A DNA stretch of 64,000 bases from CBDDEC01 sp965198045 (lineage in GTDB: Bacteria; Chloroflexota; Dehalococcoidia; UBA2979), in assembly GCA_965198045.1 (NCBI GenBank), contig CBDAOL010000003.1, positions 21,189-85,188 of the forward strand, read 5' to 3'. Positions 41,271 to 49,667 of the stretch are shown in pieces. The position numbers were made by a program, and so were the translations under genes. The notes under the pieces were generated by a model. That model searched no databases, had not been told where the DNA came from, and worked only from the letters and a program-made list of their open reading frames with translations. The first letter of the stretch is position 1. Every line of letters starts with the position of its first letter.

Positions 41271-43571
41271 CTACTTCGCCGCGTCGGTCGGTGCTGGGAG
41301 CGATGGCCCCTCGACGTTGATCATCGGGAGGGCTCGATCGAGCCAGCGCGGGAGCCACCAGTTGCGCTCGCCCAGCAACTCCATGGCGGCTGGGACGAGC
41401 AGCATGCGGACGACCGTCGCGTCGAGGAGAATCGCGGTCGCGAGCCCGACGCCGATGAGCTTGATGATGCGATCGTCCTCGAAGACGAAGCTCCCGAAGA
41501 TGACAACCATGATCGCAGCGGCCGCGGTGATCACGCGGGCCGTCGAGGCAAGGCCGTCAGCGACGGAACCCACCGCGTCCCCGGACCGGTCGAACGCCTC
41601 CTTGACACGCGAAAGCAGGAAGATCTCGTAGTCCATCGAGAGCCCGAAGACGATCGCGAACATCATCATCGGGATGAACGGCTCGATCGGCGCGCCATCG
41701 ATGCCGAAGAGCGAGCCGAACCAACCCCACTGGAAGATCGCGATAATGACGCCGTAGGCCGCCGCGATCGAGAGCATGTTCATGATCACCGCCTTGATCG
41801 GGACCAGGATCGAGCGGAAGACCGCCATCAGCAGCAAGAACGACAGCGTAAGCACGGCGCCGAAGAAGAGGATGATGCGCCCGCCGAGGTAGCTGGTGAA
41901 GTCGATATTGGCGGCAGCGGCGCCGGTGACGTTGACCTCCAGCGTGGAGCCGGACACTGCTGCCGGGACGACCTCTTCGCGGAGCGACTCGACGAGGGTG
42001 GTGGTCTCAGCGTCCTGCGGGGAGGTCTCCGGGATGATCTGGATCAGGTAGGCCGGCGAGTCCTGCGGGTTCTCGCGATCGCTCGGGAAGGGCCGGGTGA
42101 CGGAGGCGACACCGCTGGCGTCCTCGAGCGCGCCGACGAGCGAGGGCAACACGGCCTGGTCGGAGGGCGCTCCGACCTCCGCCGTGACCAGCAGCGGACC
42201 GTTGAACCCGGGGCCGAAGCCCACGGCGAGCAGGTCGTAGGCCTCGCGCGTCGTCGAGCCCTTGGCATAGTTGCCCTCGTCGGAGAACCCCATGCGCAGC
42301 GAGAGCAGCGGGGCGGCGAGCACGAGGAGGAACACGCTGCCGACGAGCAGTGAGCGCCAGGGATGCCGCTGAATGAGGCGGCTCCAGCGGTACGACAGCG
42401 TCTGCTCAACAGGCGTCGGCGGCCGGTGCGGCACCAGTTCCTTGAGCCGGGGAAGGAAGCGGCCCGCGACGAACACGACGACCCCCAGCGGCGCGGCCAG
42501 CAGCAGTAGCGGCACGCCAAGGCCAATCCCGAGGAAGGCGACGGAGATCAGGCCAGCGGCGACGAGCGCGTACCAACGGGTGACCTCGATGCGGTCGCCC
42601 GCAAACGCCAGCAGTGCGGGGAGTAGCGTGATCGAGGCGATCATGGTGACCGCCACGGTGGTCGCGGCGGAGAGGCCCATTCCGGTAATGAACGCCAGCC
42701 CAATGAGCAGCATGCCAAGCAGCGAGACGACGACCGTGAGACCGGCGAAAATGACCGCCCGACCGGCGGTGTCGAGCGCCGCGATGGTCGACTCTTCGGG
42801 TGCGTGCCCGGCGTGCAGCTCGTCGCGGTAGCGGGTGACGATGAAGAGCGCGTAGTCAATGCCCACGCCGAGCCCGATCATCACGCCAATGAAGGTCGCG
42901 AAGTCGGGGACCGTGGTGAGATTCGAGATCAGGGTGATCAGCCCGATGCCGATGCCCACGCCGGCGAAAGCAACGGCGAGCGGTAGCCCCATCGCGAGGA
43001 CCGAACCGAACGCGATGATGAGAACCACGACGGCGAAGGCGAGTCCGATGAACTCGGTCTCGGGTGTCTCGAACTCGGCTAACGCGGCGCCACCGATCTC
43101 CACCTGCAGGCCGTCGATCTCAGGCGCGAGCGCGACCATCTCGGCACCGAGCTCCGCAGTCTGCGTGAAGTCGAGGTCCGGAGACAGGCTGAGCGCGGAG
43201 TAGGCGAGGGTGCGGTCGCTGGTCACCTGTGTCAAGGCGCCGACGCCCTCGTAGGGGCTGGAGAGCGTGACGCCTTCGAAGGTCGCGACCTCGGCGAACA
43301 TCTCTTCCATCGCGCTGCGGACCACAGGATCGTCGATGCCGCCTGCGTTGCGGAAGACGATCGAGCCGCTCTGACCGGCACCGAAGCTGTCGAAGTGTTC
43401 GTCCAGGGCGTCGAAACCACGACGGCTCTCCGAGTCAGGAATCTCGAACGATGCGTCGTACGCTGCGCCGACGAAGCCGACAGCGCCGAAGACGGCGACC
43501 AGAGCAACGACCCAGCCCGCGATGACGAGCCACGGGTGACGAAAACACCAGCGCGCAAGCGAAGTGATCAC
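41271..43571 (-). CDS. MMPL/RND family membrane transporter
   Basis: 766 residues with twelve membrane segments in two repeats, each preceded by a periplasmic-type loop. N-terminal RWCFRHPWLVIAGWVVALV, helix 4-5 motif GLGVGIDYALFIVTRYRDEL with the Asp-Tyr pair used for proton relay, and the second-repeat counterpart FGLSMDYEIFLLSRVKEAFD. Such proteins export lipids, siderophores or drugs. Length and topology are typical of the Actinobacteria/Chloroflexota YdfJ-like group. A single gene convergent with the broken EEP gene. Confidence 0.93.
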   Translation of the reverse strand: MITSLARWCFRHPWLVIAGWVVALVAVFGAVGFVGAAYDASFEIPDSESRRGFDALDEHFDSFGAGQSGSIVFRNAGGIDDPVVRSAMEEMFAEVATFEGVTLSSPYEGVGALTQVTSDRTLAYSALSLSPDLDFTQTAELGAEMVALAPEIDGLQVEIGGAALAEFETPETEFIGLAFAVVVLIIAFGSVLAMGLPLAVAFAGVGIGIGLITLISNLTTVPDFATFIGVMIGLGVGIDYALFIVTRYRDELHAGHAPEESTIAALDTAGRAVIFAGLTVVVSLLGMLLIGLAFITGMGLSAATTVAVTMIASITLLPALLAFAGDRIEVTRWYALVAAGLISVAFLGIGLGVPLLLLAAPLGVVVFVAGRFLPRLKELVPHRPPTPVEQTLSYRWSRLIQRHPWRSLLVGSVFLLVLAAPLLSLRMGFSDEGNYAKGSTTREAYDLLAVGFGPGFNGPLLVTAEVGAPSDQAVLPSLVGALEDASGVASVTRPFPSDRENPQDSPAYLIQIIPETSPQDAETTTLVESLREEVVPAAVSGSTLEVNVTGAAAANIDFTSYLGGRIILFFGAVLTLSFLLLMAVFRSILVPIKAVIMNMLSIAAAYGVIIAIFQWGWFGSLFGIDGAPIEPFIPMMMFAIVFGLSMDYEIFLLSRVKEAFDRSGDAVGSVADGLASTARVITAAAAIMVVIFGSFVFEDDRIIKLIGVGLATAILLDATVVRMLLVPAAMELLGERNWWLPRWLDRALPMINVEGPSLPAPTDAAK

Positions 43572-43778
43572 GGCAGTCCTCTCTGCACACGAGGGCTCTG
43601 GCCGCCTCGCCCAGCGGAGGTCGCGCTGACCGCGCGCCGCCCCCGACTCGGCAACGGTTCGTCACCCATCGAGCCTGAGTTTGAATCGTGTCCCCACAGT
43701 GGTCAACGCGGCGCGGAACGCTCGTCGACGGGGCGAGCTGACCGACGGCGTCCTCGTGCCCGTTGCGAGCGCCGAGAC

Positions 43779-44570
43779 TTAGGCCACGTTGAGGGCGACG
43801 ACCGAGACGGTGATCGCGAGCAGTCCGAGCCCGAGTGGGGCGCTGAGGCGTTGGCCCCACGAGACGTTCTTCTCGACTGCCATCACCGAGCCCAGGAGCA
43901 GCATCCAGCCGATGTTGCCCATCCCCACGACGAACATCAGCAACATCAGCAACATCAGCGTCCAGCAGCAGCCGACGCAGAAGATGCCGTGATCGACTCC
44001 GAGGCGCAGCGCCTCGAGGCGCTCGTGGCGACCGTGCCAGTGGGTCGTGATGAACGTGAGTGGCGAGCGGCACTCCGTGAGGCAGTGGTACTTCAGAGAC
44101 GTGAACTGGTAGCCGCCAGCGAGACCCAGCATCGAGGCGCTGACCAACCACTCGCGCTGTTCGATCCACGCGATCTGTTCGATCACCCGGTGAACAACCA
44201 GGTCGCCGGTCAAGGCGAGGACGCCGAACGTCATCCACACGCCGAGATAGCCGAGGAGCAGCAGCGCCATCAGCTGCGGGTGCGTGGCACGCCGGCGCGT
44301 GACCAAGTCGAAGCGCTGGATCAACGGCAGGCTCGTCGGCAGCATCATCGCGGTCGTCATCACCGTCCAACTGACAACGAGCAGCGCCGCAGTCCCGCCG
44401 TAGCCCCAGCTGAAACTGACCGAGAGTTCGCCGAAGTTCTCGTGATCGAGGTAGCGGCTGTGCGGCGAGGCGCCCCAGACAACCAGCGACAGCCAGGCCA
44501 GCGCCACCAGCGTCAGCAGCAGCAAGAGTGCCGGACGCCGCGGGCTGAGCTGCTCCAGCACGCCAATCAC
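43779..44570 (-). CDS. DUF2182 membrane protein (predicted metal-binding)
   Basis: 263 residues, about six to seven membrane helices. WTVMTTAMMLPTSLPLI, the CLTECRSP loop and GVDHGIFCVGCCWTLMLLMLLMFVVGMGN are characteristic of PF09948; the CxxxC and CVGCC cysteines and the SLKYHCL segment are the likely metal ligands. DUF2182 genes nearly always sit beside DUF1326 genes, as here (44611-45225 on the same strand, 40 bases upstream). Function is unknown; metal handling or a redox role is suspected from the cysteines. Confidence 0.9.
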   Translation of the reverse strand: MIGVLEQLSPRRPALLLLLTLVALAWLSLVVWGASPHSRYLDHENFGELSVSFSWGYGGTAALLVVSWTVMTTAMMLPTSLPLIQRFDLVTRRRATHPQLMALLLLGYLGVWMTFGVLALTGDLVVHRVIEQIAWIEQREWLVSASMLGLAGGYQFTSLKYHCLTECRSPLTFITTHWHGRHERLEALRLGVDHGIFCVGCCWTLMLLMLLMFVVGMGNIGWMLLLGSVMAVEKNVSWGQRLSAPLGLGLLAITVSVVALNVA

Positions 44571-44610
44571 CTCCCGGGCAGACGGCGCCCCAGCTCCGCG
44601 CCGAGCGACG

Positions 44611-45225
44611 TCAGTTCAATTCGAACCGGAAGCTGCCCTGCACCGCGTTGTGATTGTTGATCGTGAAGTTCAGGTCCAGCTGCGGGACGTTCGCCGTGTA
44701 GTGCGAGGCTTTGCCGACGTAGGCCGGCGAGCCCGGAATCGTCGTGAAGACGGTGTCGTGCAACGCCGTCGCGACACCGGTCGCCCCCTCGAACGGCGCG
44801 AGCTCTGCGTCCAGTGAGTCGCCCACCTTGATCGTTCCGGTGCCGTCTTTCACATCGAACGCAATCGGCACGCGCTCGACCGCGACGACCTCACCGACAA
44901 GCGATGCGAGCTCGGCCACCGGTCCGCCCAGCTTCCCTGTCCAGACGTTGATCAGCGCCTCCTGCTGCTCGTCCGTCACGCCGTCGTCGATGTAGACGAC
45001 CGCCGTCCAGCCGCCGTCCAGCCGCCTTCCATGATGTTTCCGGGTATGTGCGCCATGATTACGAACGTCCGCCCGGAGACATCCACTCCTTCGATCGTGC
45101 CCGACTCGAAGTGCCATCCCAGCAGACCATCGCAGGTGCCGCCATCGGGATCCGCCCACCCAGCACGGGCAGAGCACGTTGCATGTACAGACCTCGAGCA
45201 GTGTGCCTTCCAGTTCGTACGCCAC
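44611..45225 (-). CDS. DUF1326 family protein with two compensating frame changes
   Basis: Start GTG 45225, behind GGAGG. The opening YELEGTLLEVCTCNVLCPCWVG and the C-terminal half (GWTAVVYIDDGVTDEQQEALINVW, VERVPIAFDVKD, YTANVPQLDLNF) are typical DUF1326. Between them about 41 codons are out of frame: the expected peptide DPDGGTCDGLLGWHFESG and GRTFVIMAHIPGN is present in another frame. The first change is near 45150-45158; the second is an 11-base tandem duplication at 45002-45023. Together they restore the frame, so the ORF stays open but the middle third, including Cys, is replaced. Partner of the DUF2182 gene. Confidence 0.8.
   Translation of the reverse strand: MAYELEGTLLEVCTCNVLCPCWVGGSRWRHLRWSAGMALRVGHDRRSGCLRADVRNHGAHTRKHHGRRLDGGWTAVVYIDDGVTDEQQEALINVWTGKLGGPVAELASLVGEVVAVERVPIAFDVKDGTGTIKVGDSLDAELAPFEGATGVATALHDTVFTTIPGSPAYVGKASHYTANVPQLDLNFTINNHNAVQGSFRFELN
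45002..45023. repeat. 11-base perfect tandem duplication
   Basis: Two adjacent copies of GCCGTCCAGCC (45002-45012 and 45013-45023). The duplication lies inside the DUF1326 gene and shifts its frame by two, which compensates an upstream +1 (or -2) change. A polymerase-slippage origin is likely. Confidence 0.85.
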
Positions 45226-45565
45226 GGGTCGCCTCCTCATCCATCGTCGTGCAGCGCGGAGCGAGTAGAGTCCTCTCGCCCCAGCCGAGCATGTCGTACG
45301 TGATAGCACGCGTCTCGTCAAGGCTGAATCGCGGGAGCACCGCAGGACGGTTGGTGGGTGACTTCAGGCAGGCGTGACCGCTCTCGTGAAGACTCGTCGG
45401 CACACGACGAGCGCGGCGGGCCCGTTTGTCGCACAGCCTGCGCACTGAAACAGCGTGGCATCGCAGGCGGAGGGCGACGCGCAGCCGGGCCAGCGTGGGC
45501 TGACCTCGATCTCTTCTTCGCGGACGGAAATAGGGTGCGCGACCGCACCGACATTGAGCTTGTTG
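45226..45565. other. Intergenic region between tRNA-Ala and DUF1326 gene
   Basis: About 340 bases with no gene I can support. Frames open across it on the plus strand run into the tRNA and give the familiar spurious peptide from antisense tRNA. Any terminator for the tRNA and the promoter for the DUF1326-DUF2182 pair must be here; no clear hexamers were found. Confidence 0.5.
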
Positions 45566-45641
45566 TGGTGGACCTGAGGGGGCTCGAACCCCTGACCTCC
45601 ACACTGCCAGTGTGGCGCTCTCCCAGCTGAGCTACAGGCCC
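45566..45641 (-). tRNA. tRNA-Ala(GGC)
   Basis: On the minus strand a 76-nt cloverleaf: acceptor GGGCCTG/CAGGTCC with the alanine identity pair G3:U70, D-arm GCTC AGCTGGGA GAGC, anticodon stem-loop CCACA CTGGCAG TGTGG giving anticodon GGC, T-arm AGGGG TTCGAAC CCCCT-type, discriminator A and an encoded CCA end. It decodes GCC/GCU. Single tRNA, divergent from typA. Confidence 0.97.
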
Positions 45642-45884
45642 ACGGCTCCGCACCGATTACAGCACAACGTCGAGGTCGGGTCGACGAGTGGCGCTCGGCT
45701 TGCCGGGGGGAGGCGTGCTGGTCCGACGTGGCACGTTGGTGGCTAGCTTGCCTCGACGTTCATCAGGCGCGGCGCCACGCCATCGCTGGGCCAGCGTTGC
45801 GATGGCTGCCGCTCTCTCGTTCAACGTCGCTGGCTGTTACGGTCGATCGGCGACTCCCGTTCGATCCAACGTCAAGGAATCTGC

Positions 45885-48032
45885 ATGCAATCGGCTCTCG
45901 CTGGCGCCGAGCCGGCACTCGCGTCGCGCGACGAGTTGCGCAACGTGGCGATCATCGCCCACGTCGACCATGGCAAGACCACGCTGGTCGACGCCATGCT
46001 GCGGCAGTCGGGGCAGCTCGACTCGGGCGTCGAGCTGCCGGACCGCGTCATGGACTCGGGCGACCTCGAGCGCGAGAAGGGCATCACGATCCTCGCGAAG
46101 AACACCGCCATTCGCCACGGCGGCGTCAAGATCAACATCATCGACACGCCTGGCCACGCCGACTTCGGAGGCGAAGTCGAACGTGGTCTGACCATGGTCG
46201 ATGGCGCACTCCTGCTCGTCGACGCCAGCGAGGGTCCGCTGCCGCAGACGCGGTTTGTGCTGCGCAAGGCGCTCGAGGCGCGCTTGCCGGTCATCCTGGT
46301 CGTGAACAAAGTCGACCGCCCCGATGTGCGTATCCAGGCGGTGGTTGACGAGGTATACGAGCTGTTCCTCGACCTCAACGCTGACGAGCAGCAGTTCGGC
46401 TTCCCGATCGTCTACTGCAACGCGCGCGAGGGCCTCGCCTCGCTCGATCCGACCGAGGCGGGTAGCGACTTGGAGCCGCTGTTCGAGCTGCTGTTGAGCC
46501 ACATTCCCGCGCCCCGGTACGAGCCCGAGCACGGCCTACAGGCGTTGGTCACGAACCTCGACGCTTCGCCTTACTTCGGACGGCTGGCACTCTGCCGCGT
46601 GCTCCAGGGCACGATCCGACGCGGCCAGCAGCTGGCGTGGTGTCGGGCCGATGGCAGCATTGAGCCCGCGCGCGTGAGCGAGCTCTACGTGACTGAGGCG
46701 CTGGACCGCGTCGAGACCGAGGAGGCCGGCCCCGGGGAGATCATCGCGGTCGCGGGGATCGACGAAGTGACGATCGGCGAGACGCTGGCTGATCCGACCG
46801 ATCCTCGACCGTTGCCCGTGATCACCGTCGACGAGCCGAGCCTGTCGGTGACGATCGGCATCAACACTTCGCCGCTCGCCGGTCGCGAGGGCACGCAGCT
46901 GACGGCGCGGCTGATCCGGAATCGCCTCGAAGGCGAACAGGTGGGCAACGTGTCGATTCGCGTCCTGCCCACGACCCGGCCCGATGCCTGGACCGTGCAG
47001 GGGCGCGGCGAGCTGCAGCTCGCCATCCTGGTCGAAACGCTGCGCCGCGAGGGGTTCGAGCTCACGGTCGGACGGCCCGAGGTCGTGACACGCCGTATCG
47101 ATGATCGGCTGCACGAGCCGGTTGAGGAACTGTCGATCGATGTTCCGGAGGACTACCTCGGCAGCGTGACGCAGCTGATGGCGCAGCGCCGGGGGCGGTT
47201 GCAGCAGACGGTGAACCACGGCGCCGGTCGCGTCCGCATGGACTTCATCGTGCCCTCGCGAGGGCTGATCGGCTTCCATACGGAGTTCCTCACGGAGACC
47301 CGCGGCACTGGCCTGGCGCACCACGTCTTCCACGGCTACGAGCCCTGGCACGGCGAAGTTTCGACGCGACCGACGGGCTCACTCGTTGCGGATCGGCGGG
47401 GCGCGACCACTGCTTACGCGCTCCTCAACCTGCAGGAGCGGGGGACGCTCTTGATCGGCCCCGGTGTCGAGGTCTACGAGGGCATGATCATCGGCGAGAA
47501 CCCGCGGCCGGACGACATCAACGCTAACCCCACGCGCGAGAAGAAGCAGACCAACATCCGCGCTGCTGCGGCCGACCAGACGGAGAAGCTCGTCCCGCCT
47601 CGCACGCTCTCGCTTGAGCAGTCGCTCGAGCTGTTGCGCGTGGATGAGTGCCTCGAGGTGACGCCCGAGTCGGTGCGGCTGCGCAAGGTCATCCTCGACG
47701 CCAACCAGCGAGCACGCGCCCGCAACAGGCTGAACTTCGCCTCGCCCCCGGTTAGCCGAGCCGGTAGACCTCTCCGCCGATGTCGCGGTGGAAGTGGATC
47801 ACCTCGTCGCGCTGACGCAGGTACAGCGGCACGTAGAACACGCCCAGCAGCAGCAGACACCGCCACCACGAGAAGCGGCGAGGGCGTCGCAGCGTCAGAA
47901 ACGTGTCGGTACGCTCCTCGACGTGGAAGCCCTGAGCGACGTAGACCCAGACCTCGTCGTCAAGACCACGAACGTCATCAGGTGGACGGGCGCTCACTCG
48001 GCGACGCGCCTGGATACGCCCGGAGACGGTGA
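45885..48032 (+). CDS. typA: Translational GTPase TypA/BipA, reading frame extended past its natural end
   Basis: Start ATG 45885 behind AAGGAA. GTPase domain with AHVDHGKTTLVDAML (P-loop), REKGITILAKNTA (switch I), DTPGHADFGGEVERGL and NKVDRP; domains II, III and V follow, and the C-terminal MIIGENPRPDDINANPTREKKQTNIRA is diagnostic. A normal TypA is about 610-620 residues and should end near NRLNFASP. Here the frame runs on for about 95 residues of Arg/Ala-rich sequence antisense to the next gene. One more C in the C5 run at 47745-47749 would end it at TAG 47753-47755. TypA assists ribosome assembly and stress growth. Confidence 0.9.
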   Translation: MQSALAGAEPALASRDELRNVAIIAHVDHGKTTLVDAMLRQSGQLDSGVELPDRVMDSGDLEREKGITILAKNTAIRHGGVKINIIDTPGHADFGGEVERGLTMVDGALLLVDASEGPLPQTRFVLRKALEARLPVILVVNKVDRPDVRIQAVVDEVYELFLDLNADEQQFGFPIVYCNAREGLASLDPTEAGSDLEPLFELLLSHIPAPRYEPEHGLQALVTNLDASPYFGRLALCRVLQGTIRRGQQLAWCRADGSIEPARVSELYVTEALDRVETEEAGPGEIIAVAGIDEVTIGETLADPTDPRPLPVITVDEPSLSVTIGINTSPLAGREGTQLTARLIRNRLEGEQVGNVSIRVLPTTRPDAWTVQGRGELQLAILVETLRREGFELTVGRPEVVTRRIDDRLHEPVEELSIDVPEDYLGSVTQLMAQRRGRLQQTVNHGAGRVRMDFIVPSRGLIGFHTEFLTETRGTGLAHHVFHGYEPWHGEVSTRPTGSLVADRRGATTAYALLNLQERGTLLIGPGVEVYEGMIIGENPRPDDINANPTREKKQTNIRAAAADQTEKLVPPRTLSLEQSLELLRVDECLEVTPESVRLRKVILDANQRARARNRLNFASPPVSRAGRPLRRCRGGSGSPRRADAGTAARRTRPAAADTATTRSGEGVAASETCRYAPRRGSPERRRPRPRRQDHERHQVDGRSLGDAPGYARRR

Positions 48033-48051
48033 CATCTGGACCCGCTATCAC
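47752..48051 (-). CDS. Small membrane protein of unknown function
   Basis: About 99 residues from a GTG at 48051 (a TTG one codon earlier is possible). A polar N-terminal half with a VWVYVAQGFHVEERTDTFLTLRRP strand region precedes one hydrophobic span (WWRCLLLLGVFYVPLYL) and a short polar tail (IHFHRDIGGEVYRLG). It is entirely antisense to the extension of typA; in the intended typA frame the two stop codons would overlap tail to tail at 47752-47755. Codon third positions favour this strand. Confidence 0.6.
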   Translation of the reverse strand: MIAGPDVTVSGRIQARRRVSARPPDDVRGLDDEVWVYVAQGFHVEERTDTFLTLRRPRRFSWWRCLLLLGVFYVPLYLRQRDEVIHFHRDIGGEVYRLG

Positions 48052-48239
48052 CAATTCCTATGTCTGGGAGACATTATACTGATGGTGCGAGGCGCGTAAT
48101 CGAGGCAGCGCGAAAATTGCGCCCGATCCCCGCCCGGGTCGTCGGGTTCCGGCAGCGCCGCAGCAGCCAACGAGCGCATGCGGCCGACACGCGATAGGAT
48201 CGTCGGTGCTCCGGGCGGGGCAGTGGAAGCGAATTCTTG

Positions 48240-49545
48240 GTGCTCCGTGTCCCGCGTCCCCCCGCGTTCCGCACCCTTCGATCGGTCGCCCGCTTCCGCG
48301 CGCCGAGCACTGCCGCCGCCACGCCGCTTGTCGTGCTCGCCTTCGCTGCCGCTGCTCTTCGGCGCGGTGCACGTGACCTCGGCCGCCGGACTGCCGTCGA
48401 CGGTCGACGCATCGCACCAGGCGCTGCGCGGCGAGCCGCTCGCTGCCGGCGACACGGCGATCGTCCGCGCCGATGGCGATTGCCTGCGGCTGCGGCTGAT
48501 CCCGGGTATCGCCGGGGCTCGCATCACGTGCATGCCCGAGAGCAGCGTCGTCAGCGTGATCGGCGGTCCGGTCTCCCTCGATGGGTTCACGTGGGTACAG
48601 GTCCGCACCTCCGCCGGCCTCGAGGGCTGGGCGGCGAACGAGTTCCTCGAGCTGGTGACCGGCTCGCTCCCCACGCCGACGCCTACGCCGACGGTGGTCC
48701 AGTCGAGTGGTGGTGGCATGCCGCTGCCTGCGCCGGCGGGCACCGTCTGGTCGATCGTCGCTGGCTACAACACCGCGACCCACGTCGCGAGCGACCCATG
48801 GGCCATCGACATCGTGCGCGAAGACGCCTCCTCGTCGGGCACTCCGGTGCTGTCGCCGGTGAGCGGAAGCATCTCGTTCGTCAGCTCTGACTGCCTCACC
48901 GTCAATATGGGCGACGGTCACCTGCTGCTGCTGTGCCACCTCTTCCCCGCGTCGAACCTCAGTCGTGGCGTGAGCGTCGGCGTCGGCACACACCTTGGCG
49001 TCGTCGCGCCGCCGGGGCAGGCCAACAACAACGGGCTCGCGCACATCCACCTCGCCGTCCACACGGACCAGAACCACTTCGGCAATGCGGTCCCACTCGT
49101 CGGCAAGGACGCCGTCGAGGGCCGCGACCTGCAGCCCACCTCGACGTTCAACGGATACTAGGGGACGACCTTCGTCTCCTCGAACGGCGCGCCGGCTGCG
49201 CCCCAGCCGACGCCAACGCCGACCGCCACGCCGACGCCGACCGCCACGCCGACCGCAACGCCTCAGCCCACGGCCACGCCGCCGCCCCCGCCGACGAGCA
49301 CCGGCAGCGCCTCATTCACGCCGGCCCTGCCTCCGACCGGTACGGCGCTGACGATGTGGTCGGGTGGCGCGATCGCGCAGATGGCGAGCCAGGCAAGCCA
49401 CGCGGCGTCCATCTTCGTGACGGTCAACGGCCGGCTGGTTGGCTACATCCCGGGCGCCCCGGCATTCGTGAACACGTCGTTCACCGGCGCATTCCCCTCG
49501 GGCTTCATCCCGAGCGGCACGCTGTTCCTGATCAAGCTGCAGTAG
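48240..49545 (+). pseudogene. Secreted SH3b-M23 peptidase, broken by frameshift and in-frame TAG
   Basis: A signal peptide is encoded in one frame (TPLVVLAFAAAAL from GTG 48240), then similarity continues one frame over near 48351-48362 (FGAVHVTSAAGLPST). An SH3b-like domain (DCLRLRLIPGIAG...VQVRTSAGLEGWAANEF), a Pro-Thr linker and a LytM/M23 domain (THVASDPWAIDI; HxH motif in LAHIHLAVH) follow. The frame meets TAG at 49159-49161 after TSTFNGY, and in the same frame continues through a Pro-Thr linker and a C-terminal domain (LVGYIPGAPAFVNTSF) to 49545. M23 enzymes cut peptidoglycan cross-bridges. Possibly TGG changed to TAG. Confidence 0.75.
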
Positions 49546-49667
49546 CAACGAGGCGTCCCACCGAGGCGTCTCGATTTGCGGCGCCGACGGCTGGTGCCAG
49601 CGCTTGCGGCGGTCGCTGCCTATAATCCCGCTCGCAGCGGCGCGAGCGCCGGGGATGGGGCGAGGCA

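Noticed and set aside
45358..45630. 90-residue plus-strand frame ending in a VDLRGLEPLTSTLP-like peptide
   Set aside because: This is the well-known spurious translation of the antisense of a tRNA gene.
28164..49161. Genome-wide reassignment of TAG
   Set aside because: Many intact genes here, including lysS and both SDR genes at 25628 and 35056, end in TAG at the expected family length.
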